A stretch of 39,111 bases of DNA from contig JAQWKY010000033.1 in the NCBI GenBank assembly GCA_029247585.1, positions 1 through 39,111 of the forward strand, written 5' to 3'. Below the pieces are notes generated by a model. That model saw only the letters and a list, made by a program, of their open reading frames with translations. It did no database searches and was not told the origin of the DNA. The DNA is from Flavobacteriales bacterium (GTDB lineage: Bacteria; Bacteroidota; Bacteroidia; Flavobacteriales; UBA7430). Position 1 is the first letter of the stretch. Every line of letters starts with the position of its first letter. Of this stretch, positions 31,055 through 39,111 are shown one piece after another. The position numbers and the translations under genes were made by a program.

Positions 31055-32857
31055 TTAAAATAATACGGAAGCACCTTCCTCACTAGGTTGAACTAATTTT
31101 CTAAAATTCCCAAACAACTCTCTACCACAACCTTCTTGGTGTATGCTTGGTTTTTCTGGAGCCGTTCTTGCTTGAACTTCTGCTTCGTTAAAGCAGGTTA
31201 ACTCTCCTGTCACGGCATCAAGTCTGAGTAAATCTCCATCTTGTAGCTTAGGCAAAAGTCCTCCATCCATGGCTTCAGGAGACAAATGTATGGCTGCAGG
31301 AACCTTTCCTGACGCACCTGACATACGGCCGTCAGTAACTAAAGCTACTTTATAGCCATTGTTTTGTAAAATACTCAACACAGGAGTTAATCTGTGTAAT
31401 TCAGGCATTCCTTTGGCCTTTGGCCCTTGGTAACGTACTACAGCAATAAAATCTTTATTTAACTCCTTTCTTTTAAAAGCTTCCAACAATTCTTCTTGAT
31501 CTTCAAAAATAACAGCAGGCGCCTCTACAATCCAGTTTTCTTCTTTTACCGCTGAGATTTTAATTACCGAGGTTCCTAAATTTCCTTTTAAAACTCTAAC
31601 GCCACCTGTTTTTGAAAAGGCATTTTCAACAGACGTTAATACAGCTGTATCTAATGATTTTTCGGGTCCTTCTCGCCATATCAACTCTCCGTCATTTAGG
31701 AATGGCTCTTGGGTATATGTTTTCAAACCATGACCTAAAATGGTGTTTACATCTTCGTGAAGAAGACCATTCTCAAGCAAGGATTTAATCAAATAAGACA
31801 TCCCTCCTGCCGCTTGGAAATAGTTCACATCTGCAGAACCGTTAGGGTACATCTTGGTAAGTAATGGAATAACTGCAGATAAATCTGAAAAATCTTGCCA
31901 GTTGATTTGAATACCTGCAGATTTAGCGATCGCAACTAAGTGAATGGTTAAATTTGTAGATCCTCCTGTTGCCAAAAGACCAATAATGGCATTTACAATG
32001 GTCTTTTCAGATACAATCTCGTACATAGGACGGTAATTATCGCCCAAGCTTGTGGTTTCAGCAGCCACTTTAACGGCATAATCCGTTAGTGCAGTACGAA
32101 GTGGAGTATCTGGGTTTACGAATGACGAACCTGGCAATTGCAAGCCCATAATTTCCATGAGCATTTGATTGCTATTCGCCGTACCGTAGAAAGTACATGT
32201 CCCTAGGGAATGATAGGCTTTAGATTCTGATTCCAACAAAGCATTTCGGTCCACCATACCTTCTGCATACTCTCTTCGAACTTTCGCTTTTTCTTCGTTA
32301 GAAATTCCTGTTTTCATTGGACCTCCAGGAACGAATACGATAGGTAAGTACCCAAATTTCAAAGCTCCAATCAACTCTCCAGGAACGATTTTATCACAGA
32401 TACCTAAGCACAAGGCAGATTCAAACATATTGTGAGACAAGCCAACAATCGTTGAGAGGGCAATGACATCTCTACTGAATAGAGATAAATCCATCCCTGC
32501 TTCTCCTTGAGTTACACCATCACACATGGCAGGAACAGCTCCTGCAACTTGAGCTACAGCATTGTATTTAAGTGCACTGGTACGAATGGACTTCGGGTAG
32601 TCTTCGTAAGTCTTATGCGCCGATAACATGTCGTTAAAGGCTGTAATGATTCCAATGTTGGCTTTTTTACTCCCAATCAAATCGGTCTTCTCATGGTCTG
32701 AACAACTGGCCATGGCATGGGCAATATTCCCACATGACAATGCCGAGCGAGAAACCGTATCAGCTGCCTGAGATTTCATTTGTTTCAAATACTGAGACCG
32801 AGTATCCTTACTGCGGTCAATGATTCTCTGGGTTACTTCTAAAATCGTCTTGTTCAT
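31055..32857 (-). CDS. edd: 6-phosphogluconate dehydratase
   Basis: 600 residues, the usual length for Edd in the IlvD/Edd family. It has GIITAFNDMLSAHKTYEDYP, CDGVTQGEAGMDLSLFSRD (Fe-S-ligand Cys), the LCLGICDKIVPGE region, TCTFYGTANSNQMLMEIMGL (second cluster Cys), GGSTNLTIHL and TDGRMSGASGKVPAAIHLSPE. It dehydrates 6-phosphogluconate to KDPG using an Fe-S cluster. Two bp after pgl. Confidence 0.97.
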   Translation of the reverse strand: MNKTILEVTQRIIDRSKDTRSQYLKQMKSQAADTVSRSALSCGNIAHAMASCSDHEKTDLIGSKKANIGIITAFNDMLSAHKTYEDYPKSIRTSALKYNAVAQVAGAVPAMCDGVTQGEAGMDLSLFSRDVIALSTIVGLSHNMFESALCLGICDKIVPGELIGALKFGYLPIVFVPGGPMKTGISNEEKAKVRREYAEGMVDRNALLESESKAYHSLGTCTFYGTANSNQMLMEIMGLQLPGSSFVNPDTPLRTALTDYAVKVAAETTSLGDNYRPMYEIVSEKTIVNAIIGLLATGGSTNLTIHLVAIAKSAGIQINWQDFSDLSAVIPLLTKMYPNGSADVNYFQAAGGMSYLIKSLLENGLLHEDVNTILGHGLKTYTQEPFLNDGELIWREGPEKSLDTAVLTSVENAFSKTGGVRVLKGNLGTSVIKISAVKEENWIVEAPAVIFEDQEELLEAFKRKELNKDFIAVVRYQGPKAKGMPELHRLTPVLSILQNNGYKVALVTDGRMSGASGKVPAAIHLSPEAMDGGLLPKLQDGDLLRLDAVTGELTCFNEAEVQARTAPEKPSIHQEGCGRELFGNFRKLVQPSEEGASVLF

Positions 32858-32859
32858 GA

Positions 32860-33588
32860 TTATTTTTTATTAGCCCAAAATAGCTCAAGCTTTTTTTGCT
32901 CCTGGTGGATGAATGAAGAAATCGGTAATTGACTTGGATCGTGAAGGCTTTTTGCTTCAGCAAACAAGTTCATTTTTTCCGTTCCTGTAAAATATAAGAA
33001 GAGTCTTTTGGTGTTCAAAAGGCTTTCTAAAGTAAAGCTGATTCTTTGCTTAGGCTCATTAGGTGAAATGGTGCAAACTAAAGGTGCTTGCCCTTTTTCT
33101 TGCAAACCAATCAATGAATTGGCATCTCCAGGAAATAGTGATGCTGTGTGGGCATCCGTTCCCATTCCTAATAAAACGCAAGTAGATTCGTCAGAAAAGG
33201 GTTTATTCTGATCAATCGCTTGTTTTAAGTTTTCATCTGAATTCTCAGTATCGAATACCATTCCAACAAAGTTCGCTTCTGAAGCTTTGTTCTGAATCAG
33301 TGACGATTTGATAAGACGTTCGTTACTGTCTTTATCGTCGGAAGAAACATAGCGTTCATCCACCAAGCCAACAGTTACCTTGGACCAATCAAGATCAAAA
33401 TGTGATAATTTAGCATACAAGTTTACTGGCGTACTACCACCAGACAAAAGAAGTTTTGCTTCATTATTACCGTCCAACTGTTTTTGAATCTCAGTTGCAA
33501 TTTCTTGGGCTAAAGCCTCTTCAAGAATGCTCGCGTTATCAAAAACCCGCTCTGCCAAATTTAAGTTCATATTACTCATTCCACTCAT
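32860..33588 (-). CDS. pgl: 6-phosphogluconolactonase
   Basis: Up to 242 residues of the DevB/Pgl type (glucosamine-6-P isomerase fold): LLLSGGSTPVNLYAKL, VGLVDERYVSSDDKDSNE, LLGMGTDAHTASLFPGD and the closing RLFLYFTGTEKM. It hydrolyses 6-phosphogluconolactone. Three in-frame ATGs (33588, 33579, 33570) exist. The last lies one base after the zwf stop and gives MNLNLAERVF, which I consider as likely as the first. Second gene of the ED operon. Confidence 0.93.
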   Translation of the reverse strand: MSGMSNMNLNLAERVFDNASILEEALAQEIATEIQKQLDGNNEAKLLLSGGSTPVNLYAKLSHFDLDWSKVTVGLVDERYVSSDDKDSNERLIKSSLIQNKASEANFVGMVFDTENSDENLKQAIDQNKPFSDESTCVLLGMGTDAHTASLFPGDANSLIGLQEKGQAPLVCTISPNEPKQRISFTLESLLNTKRLFLYFTGTEKMNLFAEAKSLHDPSQLPISSFIHQEQKKLELFWANKK

Positions 33589-35041
33589 GTCCTTTTAGTA
33601 AAACGTCGTCACCAGGGCCATCTGTTCCGGCCTCATAGGATTTGTTCTTCATTCCTGATTCTTTCCACAATTTGGTGATTGAATCTACCCAATCCCACGA
33701 TGCTTCTACCTCGTCTTTACGCATAAATAAGGTCTGATTACCTCGTATCACATCCATAATCAAGCGTTCATAAGCTTCAGGGAAACGATCTGTAAAAGAC
33801 GAACTGTAATCGAGTACCAACGAGGTTGGTTTGTATCGGTACCCACCTGGTCCGGGAACCTTAACGTTCTGAACAAGTTCGATACGCTCTTCAGGCTGAA
33901 GACTTATAATTAATTTGTTATTGTCAATGGGTTTGTCGTCAGGGAACACACTGTGAGGTACGTTCTTGAAGTTGATCACAATTTCTGAATGGCGTTTAGA
34001 CATTCGCTTACCCGTTCTTAGGTAGAAAGGAACGCCTGCCCATCTCCAATTGTCAATATTTGCTCGAATCGCTACAAAAGTTTCTGTGTTTGAATTAGCG
34101 TCGTCTAATTCATCCAAATAACCGGATACGCGCTCTCCGTCGATGGTTCCTTTGACATACTGACCTTTGGCGGTTTGCTCTTGAATCATCTTTTCATCAA
34201 AAACGCGCAATGATTTAAGGACTTTGAGTTTTTCATCACGAACGTTGTCTGCCCCTAATACACTTGGTGGCTCCATGGCTACCAAACACAAAAGTTGTAA
34301 CAAGTGATTTTGCACCATATCAAGTAGTGCTCCATATTTATCGTAGTAATTCGCTCGAGTCTCTACGCCTAAAGATTCAGATACAGTGATCTGAACGTTT
34401 TCTATATTTTGCGAATTCCACGCATTTTCATACAAATCATTGGTGAAACGAAGAACCATTAAATTCTGAACCGTCTCCTTACCAAGGTAGTGGTCAATTC
34501 TGAAAATCTGAGACTCATCGAAGTACCCTGAAATCTCATCATTTATAGCTTTCGAAGAAGCTGAGTCATTTCCTAAGGGTTTCTCCAATACAACTCGAGA
34601 TTGCGCATTGATTAAATTCTGCGCACTTAAATTTTTAGTGATACTTCCAAACAATGAAGAAGATGTAGAAAAATAAAACACTCGAACGATGTCTTTATCC
34701 TCTCTCAAGTGCGGCTTTAAGTCAGCCAATGCATCGTCTTGAGACAAATCTGCTCGAACATAAACACACATGTCAATAAGTTTCTGTACATCCTCAGGCT
34801 TTTCGCCACTCAGACTAACACTTAGCTTTTCTTTGAGAAGATCCGTAAATTCAGTTGGACTTTTTTCGGCTCTTGAGATTGCATAAACCTTCGAATTTGT
34901 ATTTACTTGCCCAGCTTGAAGTCTGTGAAACAATGCAGGATATAATTTGCGGATGGCCAAATCACCTAATCCACCAAAAACAACAATATCAGCATCATTC
35001 AATGCCCCTGTTGTGTGTTTATCGTTTTCGTTCATCATCAA
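33572..35041 (-). CDS. zwf: Glucose-6-phosphate dehydrogenase
   Basis: 489 residues. N-terminal NADP site VVFGGLGDLAIRKLYPALF (the usual GASGDLA has become GGLGDLA), VLEKPLGND, and the active-site signature RIDHYLGKETVQNLMVLRF (around residue 182). RWAGVPFYLRTGKRM is the substrate/structural-NADP region. It oxidises glucose 6-phosphate to the lactone. Three Met codons open the frame. First gene of the zwf-pgl-edd-eda operon, with a ~115-nt leader containing an inverted repeat. Confidence 0.97.
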   Translation of the reverse strand: MMMNENDKHTTGALNDADIVVFGGLGDLAIRKLYPALFHRLQAGQVNTNSKVYAISRAEKSPTEFTDLLKEKLSVSLSGEKPEDVQKLIDMCVYVRADLSQDDALADLKPHLREDKDIVRVFYFSTSSSLFGSITKNLSAQNLINAQSRVVLEKPLGNDSASSKAINDEISGYFDESQIFRIDHYLGKETVQNLMVLRFTNDLYENAWNSQNIENVQITVSESLGVETRANYYDKYGALLDMVQNHLLQLLCLVAMEPPSVLGADNVRDEKLKVLKSLRVFDEKMIQEQTAKGQYVKGTIDGERVSGYLDELDDANSNTETFVAIRANIDNWRWAGVPFYLRTGKRMSKRHSEIVINFKNVPHSVFPDDKPIDNNKLIISLQPEERIELVQNVKVPGPGGYRYKPTSLVLDYSSSFTDRFPEAYERLIMDVIRGNQTLFMRKDEVEASWDWVDSITKLWKESGMKNKSYEAGTDGPGDDVLLKGHEWNE

Positions 35042-35068
35042 TGTAATTTTTGCTAAAAAAACCTCTAA

Positions 35069-35116
35069 ACCACAATATATAAGGGCTTAAATTTCAGAGG
35101 GGGTATAATTTGTGGT
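35069..35116. promoter_or_regulatory. Inverted repeat in the zwf leader
   Basis: The left arm ACCACAATATATA (35069-35081) faces a right arm whose complement is ACCACAAATTATA (35116-35104), separated by 22 bp. It could be an operator, for example for the Nudix-type regulator, or an RNA structure in the leader. Function is inferred only. Confidence 0.4.
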
Positions 35117-35164
35117 AGAAACACCAATCGGATGCAACACCTTATAATAAGCGTAATTTCGACG

Positions 35165-35195
35165 CAAATATATAGCTTCAGTGTGTGGAATACAA
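35165..35195 (-). promoter_or_regulatory. zwf operon promoter
   Basis: Minus strand: TTG (35195-35193), 20-bp spacer, TATATTTG (35172-35165). It lies within about 50 bp of the divergent MFS promoter, so the two compete or share regulators. Confidence 0.65.
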
Positions 35196-35207
35196 GATTT
35201 TTTATAA

Positions 35208-35215
35208 TATATTTG
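35208..35215 (+). promoter_or_regulatory. -7 box of the sugar transporter gene
   Basis: TATATTTG on the plus strand. The base triplet 19 bp upstream is TGG rather than TTG, so this is a weaker promoter that may need activation. It places transcription start after 35185 and so favours the ATG at 35248. Confidence 0.55.
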
Positions 35216-35247
35216 CCGACCCCCAAGTCAAACTAAAACTTACTAGA

Positions 35248-36789
35248 ATGAAAAATAAATCACAGATAATATCCATTAGTCTCATCGTCGCCTTAGGCGG
35301 TTTTCTTTTTGGATTTGATGCAGGGATCATCTCTGGAGTTATGACTTTTGCTGGTCCAGAATTTGATTTGACAGAAATTCAATCTGGATGGGTGGTAAGT
35401 TCTCCATCTTTTGCAGCAATGATTGCCATGCTATTTTCTGGAAGGTTAAGTGATGCAATAGGACGAAAGAAGTTATTAATTATTGTAGCGCTACTTTATG
35501 CCATATCTGCGATTTTTTCAGCGCTAGCATCTTCATACGAAATGCTTTACATTGCTAGGATGATTGGAGGTTTTGCATTTGGTGCAGCTCTGGTCTTAGC
35601 CCCTATGTATATTGCTGAAATTTCTACGGCTGAAAATAGAGGGAAATTAGTTTCTCTGCAGCAACTTAATATTGTTTTTGGTTTTTTTGCCGCTTTTCTA
35701 AGCAATTACTTCTTTAACAAATATAACACAGTGGAAAGTGCTTCACTTACCGATGAAAATGTTTGGAGGTGGATGCTGGGTGTCGAATTTTTACCTGCAG
35801 TGTTGTATTTCTTGCTTTTGTTTTTTGTACCAAAAAGCCCGAGATGGTTGTATTTAAATGGTCATATAGCTGAAGCTAAAGAAGTGTGTATAAACATTCA
35901 TGGAAATGAAGTAGGAAGCTCAGAAATTAAATCTATTGAAGAAAATACTGCTACCGATCAAAAGAAATCTGACATAAAAATTAAAGAGTTACTTAAACCG
36001 TCATTGCGATTTATTTTGATCGTTGGTTTAGTTGTTGGGGTTTTACAACAAATTACGGGTATTAATGCCGTTTATTTTTACGCAACCTCTATTTTCAAAC
36101 AAACAGGTATTGGTACTGATGCTGCCTTTTCTTCAGGTGTCTTATTAAGTACCATTTCAGTAGTATTTACTTTTGTAGCTATTTATTTAATAGACAGAAT
36201 GGGTAGAAGGCCTTTGTTACTAGTTGGTATTGCAGGTATCTCTATTAGTTTATTAGTATGTGCTTTCGGATTTAATCAAGCTACTTATCAATTAAAACAG
36301 GAGCATATTAATCAGTTTGAGTTTGCAAATTCAAGTAATCTAGAGTCCATAGCCAATAAAGTATACACCAGTGATGTTGATTTTAAAAATGAGATAAAAA
36401 GCATTATTGGTGCAAATGTGTTTAACAAAAACGATGGGGCTATTTTAGAAGCTGCAACCACAATCAACTCTACTTTAATCTTAATAGGTATCTTAGGTTT
36501 TGTTGCTTGTTTTGCTTTCTCACTAGGCCCTGTAATGTGGGTGTTGTTATCTGAATTATTTCCTCTAAAATACAGAGGACTAGCAATAGGCTCTATTGCC
36601 TTTATAAATTCTTTTATCAGCTCTGTTGTGCAACTTGTTTTCCCTTGGGAATTGTCCAATTTAGGAAATTCACTCACATTTTTTATCTTCGGAATCATTG
36701 CATTAATCGGCTTTTTTGTCATGGTTAAAATACTGCCAGAGACCAAAGGAAAATCATTAGAAGAACTCGAAAAACAATTAGTGAAGTAA
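35248..36789 (+). CDS. Sugar porter family MFS transporter
   Basis: 513 residues from ATG 35248 (MKNKSQIISISLIVALGG); the longer frame from 35185 starts upstream of the predicted transcript. About 12 membrane segments. Sugar-porter signatures are GFLFGFDAGIISG (TM1), GRLSDAIGRKK (loop 2-3), PKSPRWLYLNG (after TM6), QQITGINAVYFYATSIF (TM7), DRMGRRPLLL (loop 8-9) and LPETKGKSLEE (after TM12). The ~60-residue insert between TM9 and TM10 (around 365-425) is unusual for the short bacterial members. Probably imports glucose or a glucoside by proton symport. Its stop overlaps the next start (TAATG). Confidence 0.93.
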   Translation: MKNKSQIISISLIVALGGFLFGFDAGIISGVMTFAGPEFDLTEIQSGWVVSSPSFAAMIAMLFSGRLSDAIGRKKLLIIVALLYAISAIFSALASSYEMLYIARMIGGFAFGAALVLAPMYIAEISTAENRGKLVSLQQLNIVFGFFAAFLSNYFFNKYNTVESASLTDENVWRWMLGVEFLPAVLYFLLLFFVPKSPRWLYLNGHIAEAKEVCINIHGNEVGSSEIKSIEENTATDQKKSDIKIKELLKPSLRFILIVGLVVGVLQQITGINAVYFYATSIFKQTGIGTDAAFSSGVLLSTISVVFTFVAIYLIDRMGRRPLLLVGIAGISISLLVCAFGFNQATYQLKQEHINQFEFANSSNLESIANKVYTSDVDFKNEIKSIIGANVFNKNDGAILEAATTINSTLILIGILGFVACFAFSLGPVMWVLLSELFPLKYRGLAIGSIAFINSFISSVVQLVFPWELSNLGNSLTFFIFGIIALIGFFVMVKILPETKGKSLEELEKQLVK

Positions 36790-39111
36790 TGTCGACAAAA
36801 AAATCATCCATGACCGGTGTTAGCTGGAAATTTAGTGAAGAAAATGATGGTTCATTCTACGTAGAAAACGCAAACCATTTACCTGTATTGTACTTCCCTT
36901 TAATGAACACCAAAGGGATGAAATCGTTTGTAACTCCGGAACTCAAGGGAGATGTGTGTAAAGACTTTCACCACTACTTGACCACGCCAACAGTAACCGA
37001 AGAAATTCATCGAAACATTTCGAGCAGAAACTTCTGGATCAAGGCGGATAATAAAGAACCGTGGTCAGCAACAGGACAAAGTGTTTTCCAAAAGTCAAAC
37101 AAATGGGACCAACCCAAAGACGACTACTCCCTTTCGGCAAACATTGGTGCATTTACCACCAAAAGAAAGCAAAATGAAACAGGGCTTGAAACCACCATTA
37201 CGACCTTTGTTCCTGAAGGAGATGATTTTGTAGAATTACTTAAAATAACAGTAACGAATACAGGTTCGGAAAATCAAACCTTCCGACCAACCTATGCCCT
37301 ACCTCTATTTGGACGCTCTGCAGACAATGTAAGAGACCACAGACAGGTAACCACCATGTTCCAAGAAAATTTCGTGGAAGAATATGGCGTTCGCATCAAG
37401 CCAAAAATCATGCATGATGAGAGCAGTCACTCTGTTAACCATACGAACTATGTGGTTTTAGGTTTTGGTGAAAAAGGAGCAAAACCAGAAGGTATATGGG
37501 CCAGGCTTCACGACTTCATCGGTCAAAGTGGTTCTTTAGATAACCCTGAGGCTATTTACAAAGACCTCGAAGCTCCAAAATTGACGGATTTAGAACTTCA
37601 CGGTAAAGAAGCTGTAGCCGGTCTTAACTTCAAAGAGAAAACATTAGCTCCTGGAGAAAAAGTAGACTACATCATCGTTCACGGTATAACCGATCATACC
37701 GAAGACCTAAAAGCTTGGAAAAAGAAATACGCTACGGTTGATAAAGTAGATAAGATACTCGAGACGACACTTAACTTCTGGAAAGAAAAATTAAACAGTG
37801 TTGACATCCACACCGGTGACAAACACTACGACAATTGGGTGAAATGGATTGAATACCAAGTAAAGTGCCGTCAAATTTTCGGAAACTCTTTCCTACCTGA
37901 CTACGGTTACGGTAGAGGTGGAAGAGGTTGGAGAGACCTTTGGCAAGATTTACTTTCCATTTTCTTAGTTGACCCTAAAAGTGCTCACGAAGAAATTGTT
38001 AACTGTTTCAAAGGAATACGTATTGATGGATCGAACGCTACCATCATCGGTGAACAGCCGGGTGAATTTAAAGCCGATCGAAACAACATCCCTCGTACCT
38101 GGTGTGACCACGGAACCTGGCCTGTATTTGTATTGAACTTTTACCTGAACCAGACGGGTGATCTAGACATCTTAAACAAAGAAATCACGTACTGGAAAGA
38201 CATGTTCATCAATCGTAGTAAGATGATTGATGGCAACTGGAAAGACGAGCAAGGACATTCCCAAAAAACTTCAGACAATGAAATTTATACGGCATCCATT
38301 TTTGAACACTTATTGATTCAGCAGCTGTCTGCCTTTTACAATGTAAGTGATCAAAACATCCTTCTTCTGGAAGGAGCCGACTGGAATGATACTTACGATA
38401 TGGCCCGTGAAAAAGGAGCCAGTGTATGTTTCTTCAGTTTTTACGCTTACAATTTCATCATTCTTACCGACATCCTGAAGAAAATTAAAGCTTCAGGGGT
38501 GCAATCGATTGCGATTTTGGAAGAAATCACCTTACTATTGGATTATCTTCCGGGGCAATACCGAATTGATTACCAATCGCCAAAAGCGAAAAGAGAACTT
38601 CTAGACAAGTATTTTAAGAGTGTTGCACATTCCGTTTCTGGAAACAAAAAGATGGTTTTAATTGACGACCTTATCATTGACTTGGAAAGCAAATCAAAAC
38701 ACATCTCAGCACACATTCTTGAGCAAGAAATTGTGGAAACAAAAGAGGGTGACAGATTCTTCAATGGTCACTACGACAATTTAGAAAATAGAATTGGTGG
38801 TGAAAAAGAAGACGGCGTGATGATGGATTTGACCTCTCAAGTAATGCCTATCTTATGTAAGATTGCTGACAAAAAAATGTCTGCTGAAGTATACGACTCC
38901 ATCAAAAAAGTTCTTAAAGACGACGGGATACCGGGTATACGTTTGACTTCTGAGTTCAAAAATATTGACTTAAACATAGGTCGTATTACCGGTTTTGTAT
39001 ACGGTTACAAAGAACACGGAAGTAAATGGGTACAACAAAACATCATGCTGGCCTACGCACTTTATGACCATGGACTTGTAGCGCAAGCCAATGAGATCAT
39101 GAAAGAAGTTG
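36789..39111 (+). CDS. GH94-like (cellobiose phosphorylase family) protein, partial at window end
   Basis: 774 codons without a stop, running off the window. The N-terminal beta-sandwich region has LYFPLMNTKGMKSFVTPELK and SSRNFWIKADNKEPWSATGQ. A catalytic (alpha/alpha)6-type region follows, with DYGYGRGGRGWRDLWQDLLS, PRTWCDHGTWPVFVLNFYL (Asp at the usual general-acid position), LEGADWNDTYDMA (compare GDWNDG in GH94) and GRITGFVYGYKEHGSKWVQQ. GH94 enzymes phosphorolyse beta-glucosides to glucose 1-phosphate plus a free sugar. The motifs are divergent, so substrate and even phosphorolysis are uncertain. It overlaps the MFS stop by one base, so it is in one operon with the transporter. Confidence 0.82.
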   Translation, partial: MSTKKSSMTGVSWKFSEENDGSFYVENANHLPVLYFPLMNTKGMKSFVTPELKGDVCKDFHHYLTTPTVTEEIHRNISSRNFWIKADNKEPWSATGQSVFQKSNKWDQPKDDYSLSANIGAFTTKRKQNETGLETTITTFVPEGDDFVELLKITVTNTGSENQTFRPTYALPLFGRSADNVRDHRQVTTMFQENFVEEYGVRIKPKIMHDESSHSVNHTNYVVLGFGEKGAKPEGIWARLHDFIGQSGSLDNPEAIYKDLEAPKLTDLELHGKEAVAGLNFKEKTLAPGEKVDYIIVHGITDHTEDLKAWKKKYATVDKVDKILETTLNFWKEKLNSVDIHTGDKHYDNWVKWIEYQVKCRQIFGNSFLPDYGYGRGGRGWRDLWQDLLSIFLVDPKSAHEEIVNCFKGIRIDGSNATIIGEQPGEFKADRNNIPRTWCDHGTWPVFVLNFYLNQTGDLDILNKEITYWKDMFINRSKMIDGNWKDEQGHSQKTSDNEIYTASIFEHLLIQQLSAFYNVSDQNILLLEGADWNDTYDMAREKGASVCFFSFYAYNFIILTDILKKIKASGVQSIAILEEITLLLDYLPGQYRIDYQSPKAKRELLDKYFKSVAHSVSGNKKMVLIDDLIIDLESKSKHISAHILEQEIVETKEGDRFFNGHYDNLENRIGGEKEDGVMMDLTSQVMPILCKIADKKMSAEVYDSIKKVLKDDGIPGIRLTSEFKNIDLNIGRITGFVYGYKEHGSKWVQQNIMLAYALYDHGLVAQANEIMKEV

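Noticed and set aside
36312-36746. Leftward 144-residue frame inside the MFS gene
   Set aside because: Antisense to conserved transmembrane segments and the PETKG motif of the transporter.

Overview
The window looks like chromosome from a Bacteroidota species, most likely Flavobacteriales. The evidence is a set of type IX secretion and gliding genes (porU, porV, a porP/sprF-type gene, gldJ), low GC, almost no Shine-Dalgarno sites, and repeated promoters of the Bacteroidota form TTG-N19-21-TAnnTTTG. The left edge is the 5' end of a 16S rRNA gene read leftwards, behind three tandem promoters of this form.

Left and middle (0.6-20.4 kb) are mostly housekeeping genes. They include an oxidoreductase pair (PaaE-like ferredoxin reductase and an SDR), a crotonase, and a fused 2-oxoacid dehydrogenase E1 whose N-terminus appears to lie across an A7 slippery tract. 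Next come two tandem copies of an odd class-II tRNA-like RNA, each with its own promoter and terminator, then an Lrp/AsnC regulator and pdhA-pdhC. The porU-porV-ispF operon runs leftwards; porP and gldJ run rightwards from the same intergenic region. murF and mpl converge with a 6-bp overlap.

An AT-rich accessory island (about 20.9-29.6 kb) lies between a complete DUF6438-type lipoprotein gene and a truncated, nearly identical second copy of its 3' part. It holds two N-terminally truncated RHS core tips with different C-terminal domains, several small membrane or PH-like proteins that look like immunity proteins, a GIY-YIG protein, a TPR fragment, a toxin tail remnant and a prepilin N-terminal fragment. 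Three copies of a ~60-bp hairpin repeat sit just 3' of leftward small genes. I read the island as a graveyard or reservoir of displaced RHS toxin/immunity cassettes. The direct repeats (167-bp RHS core, 187-bp DUF6438) are suitable for homologous recombination.

The right end (29.7-39.1 kb) is sugar catabolism. A Nudix-fold protein with a degraded Nudix box and a C-terminal domain like NrtR-type regulators converges on a complete Entner-Doudoroff operon (zwf-pgl-edd-eda, leftward). Divergent from zwf, with closely packed promoters, are a sugar-porter MFS gene and a GH94-like phosphorylase/hydrolase gene overlapping by one base and running off the window. The layout suggests import and phosphorolysis or hydrolysis of a glucoside feeding glucose or glucose phosphate into the ED pathway.
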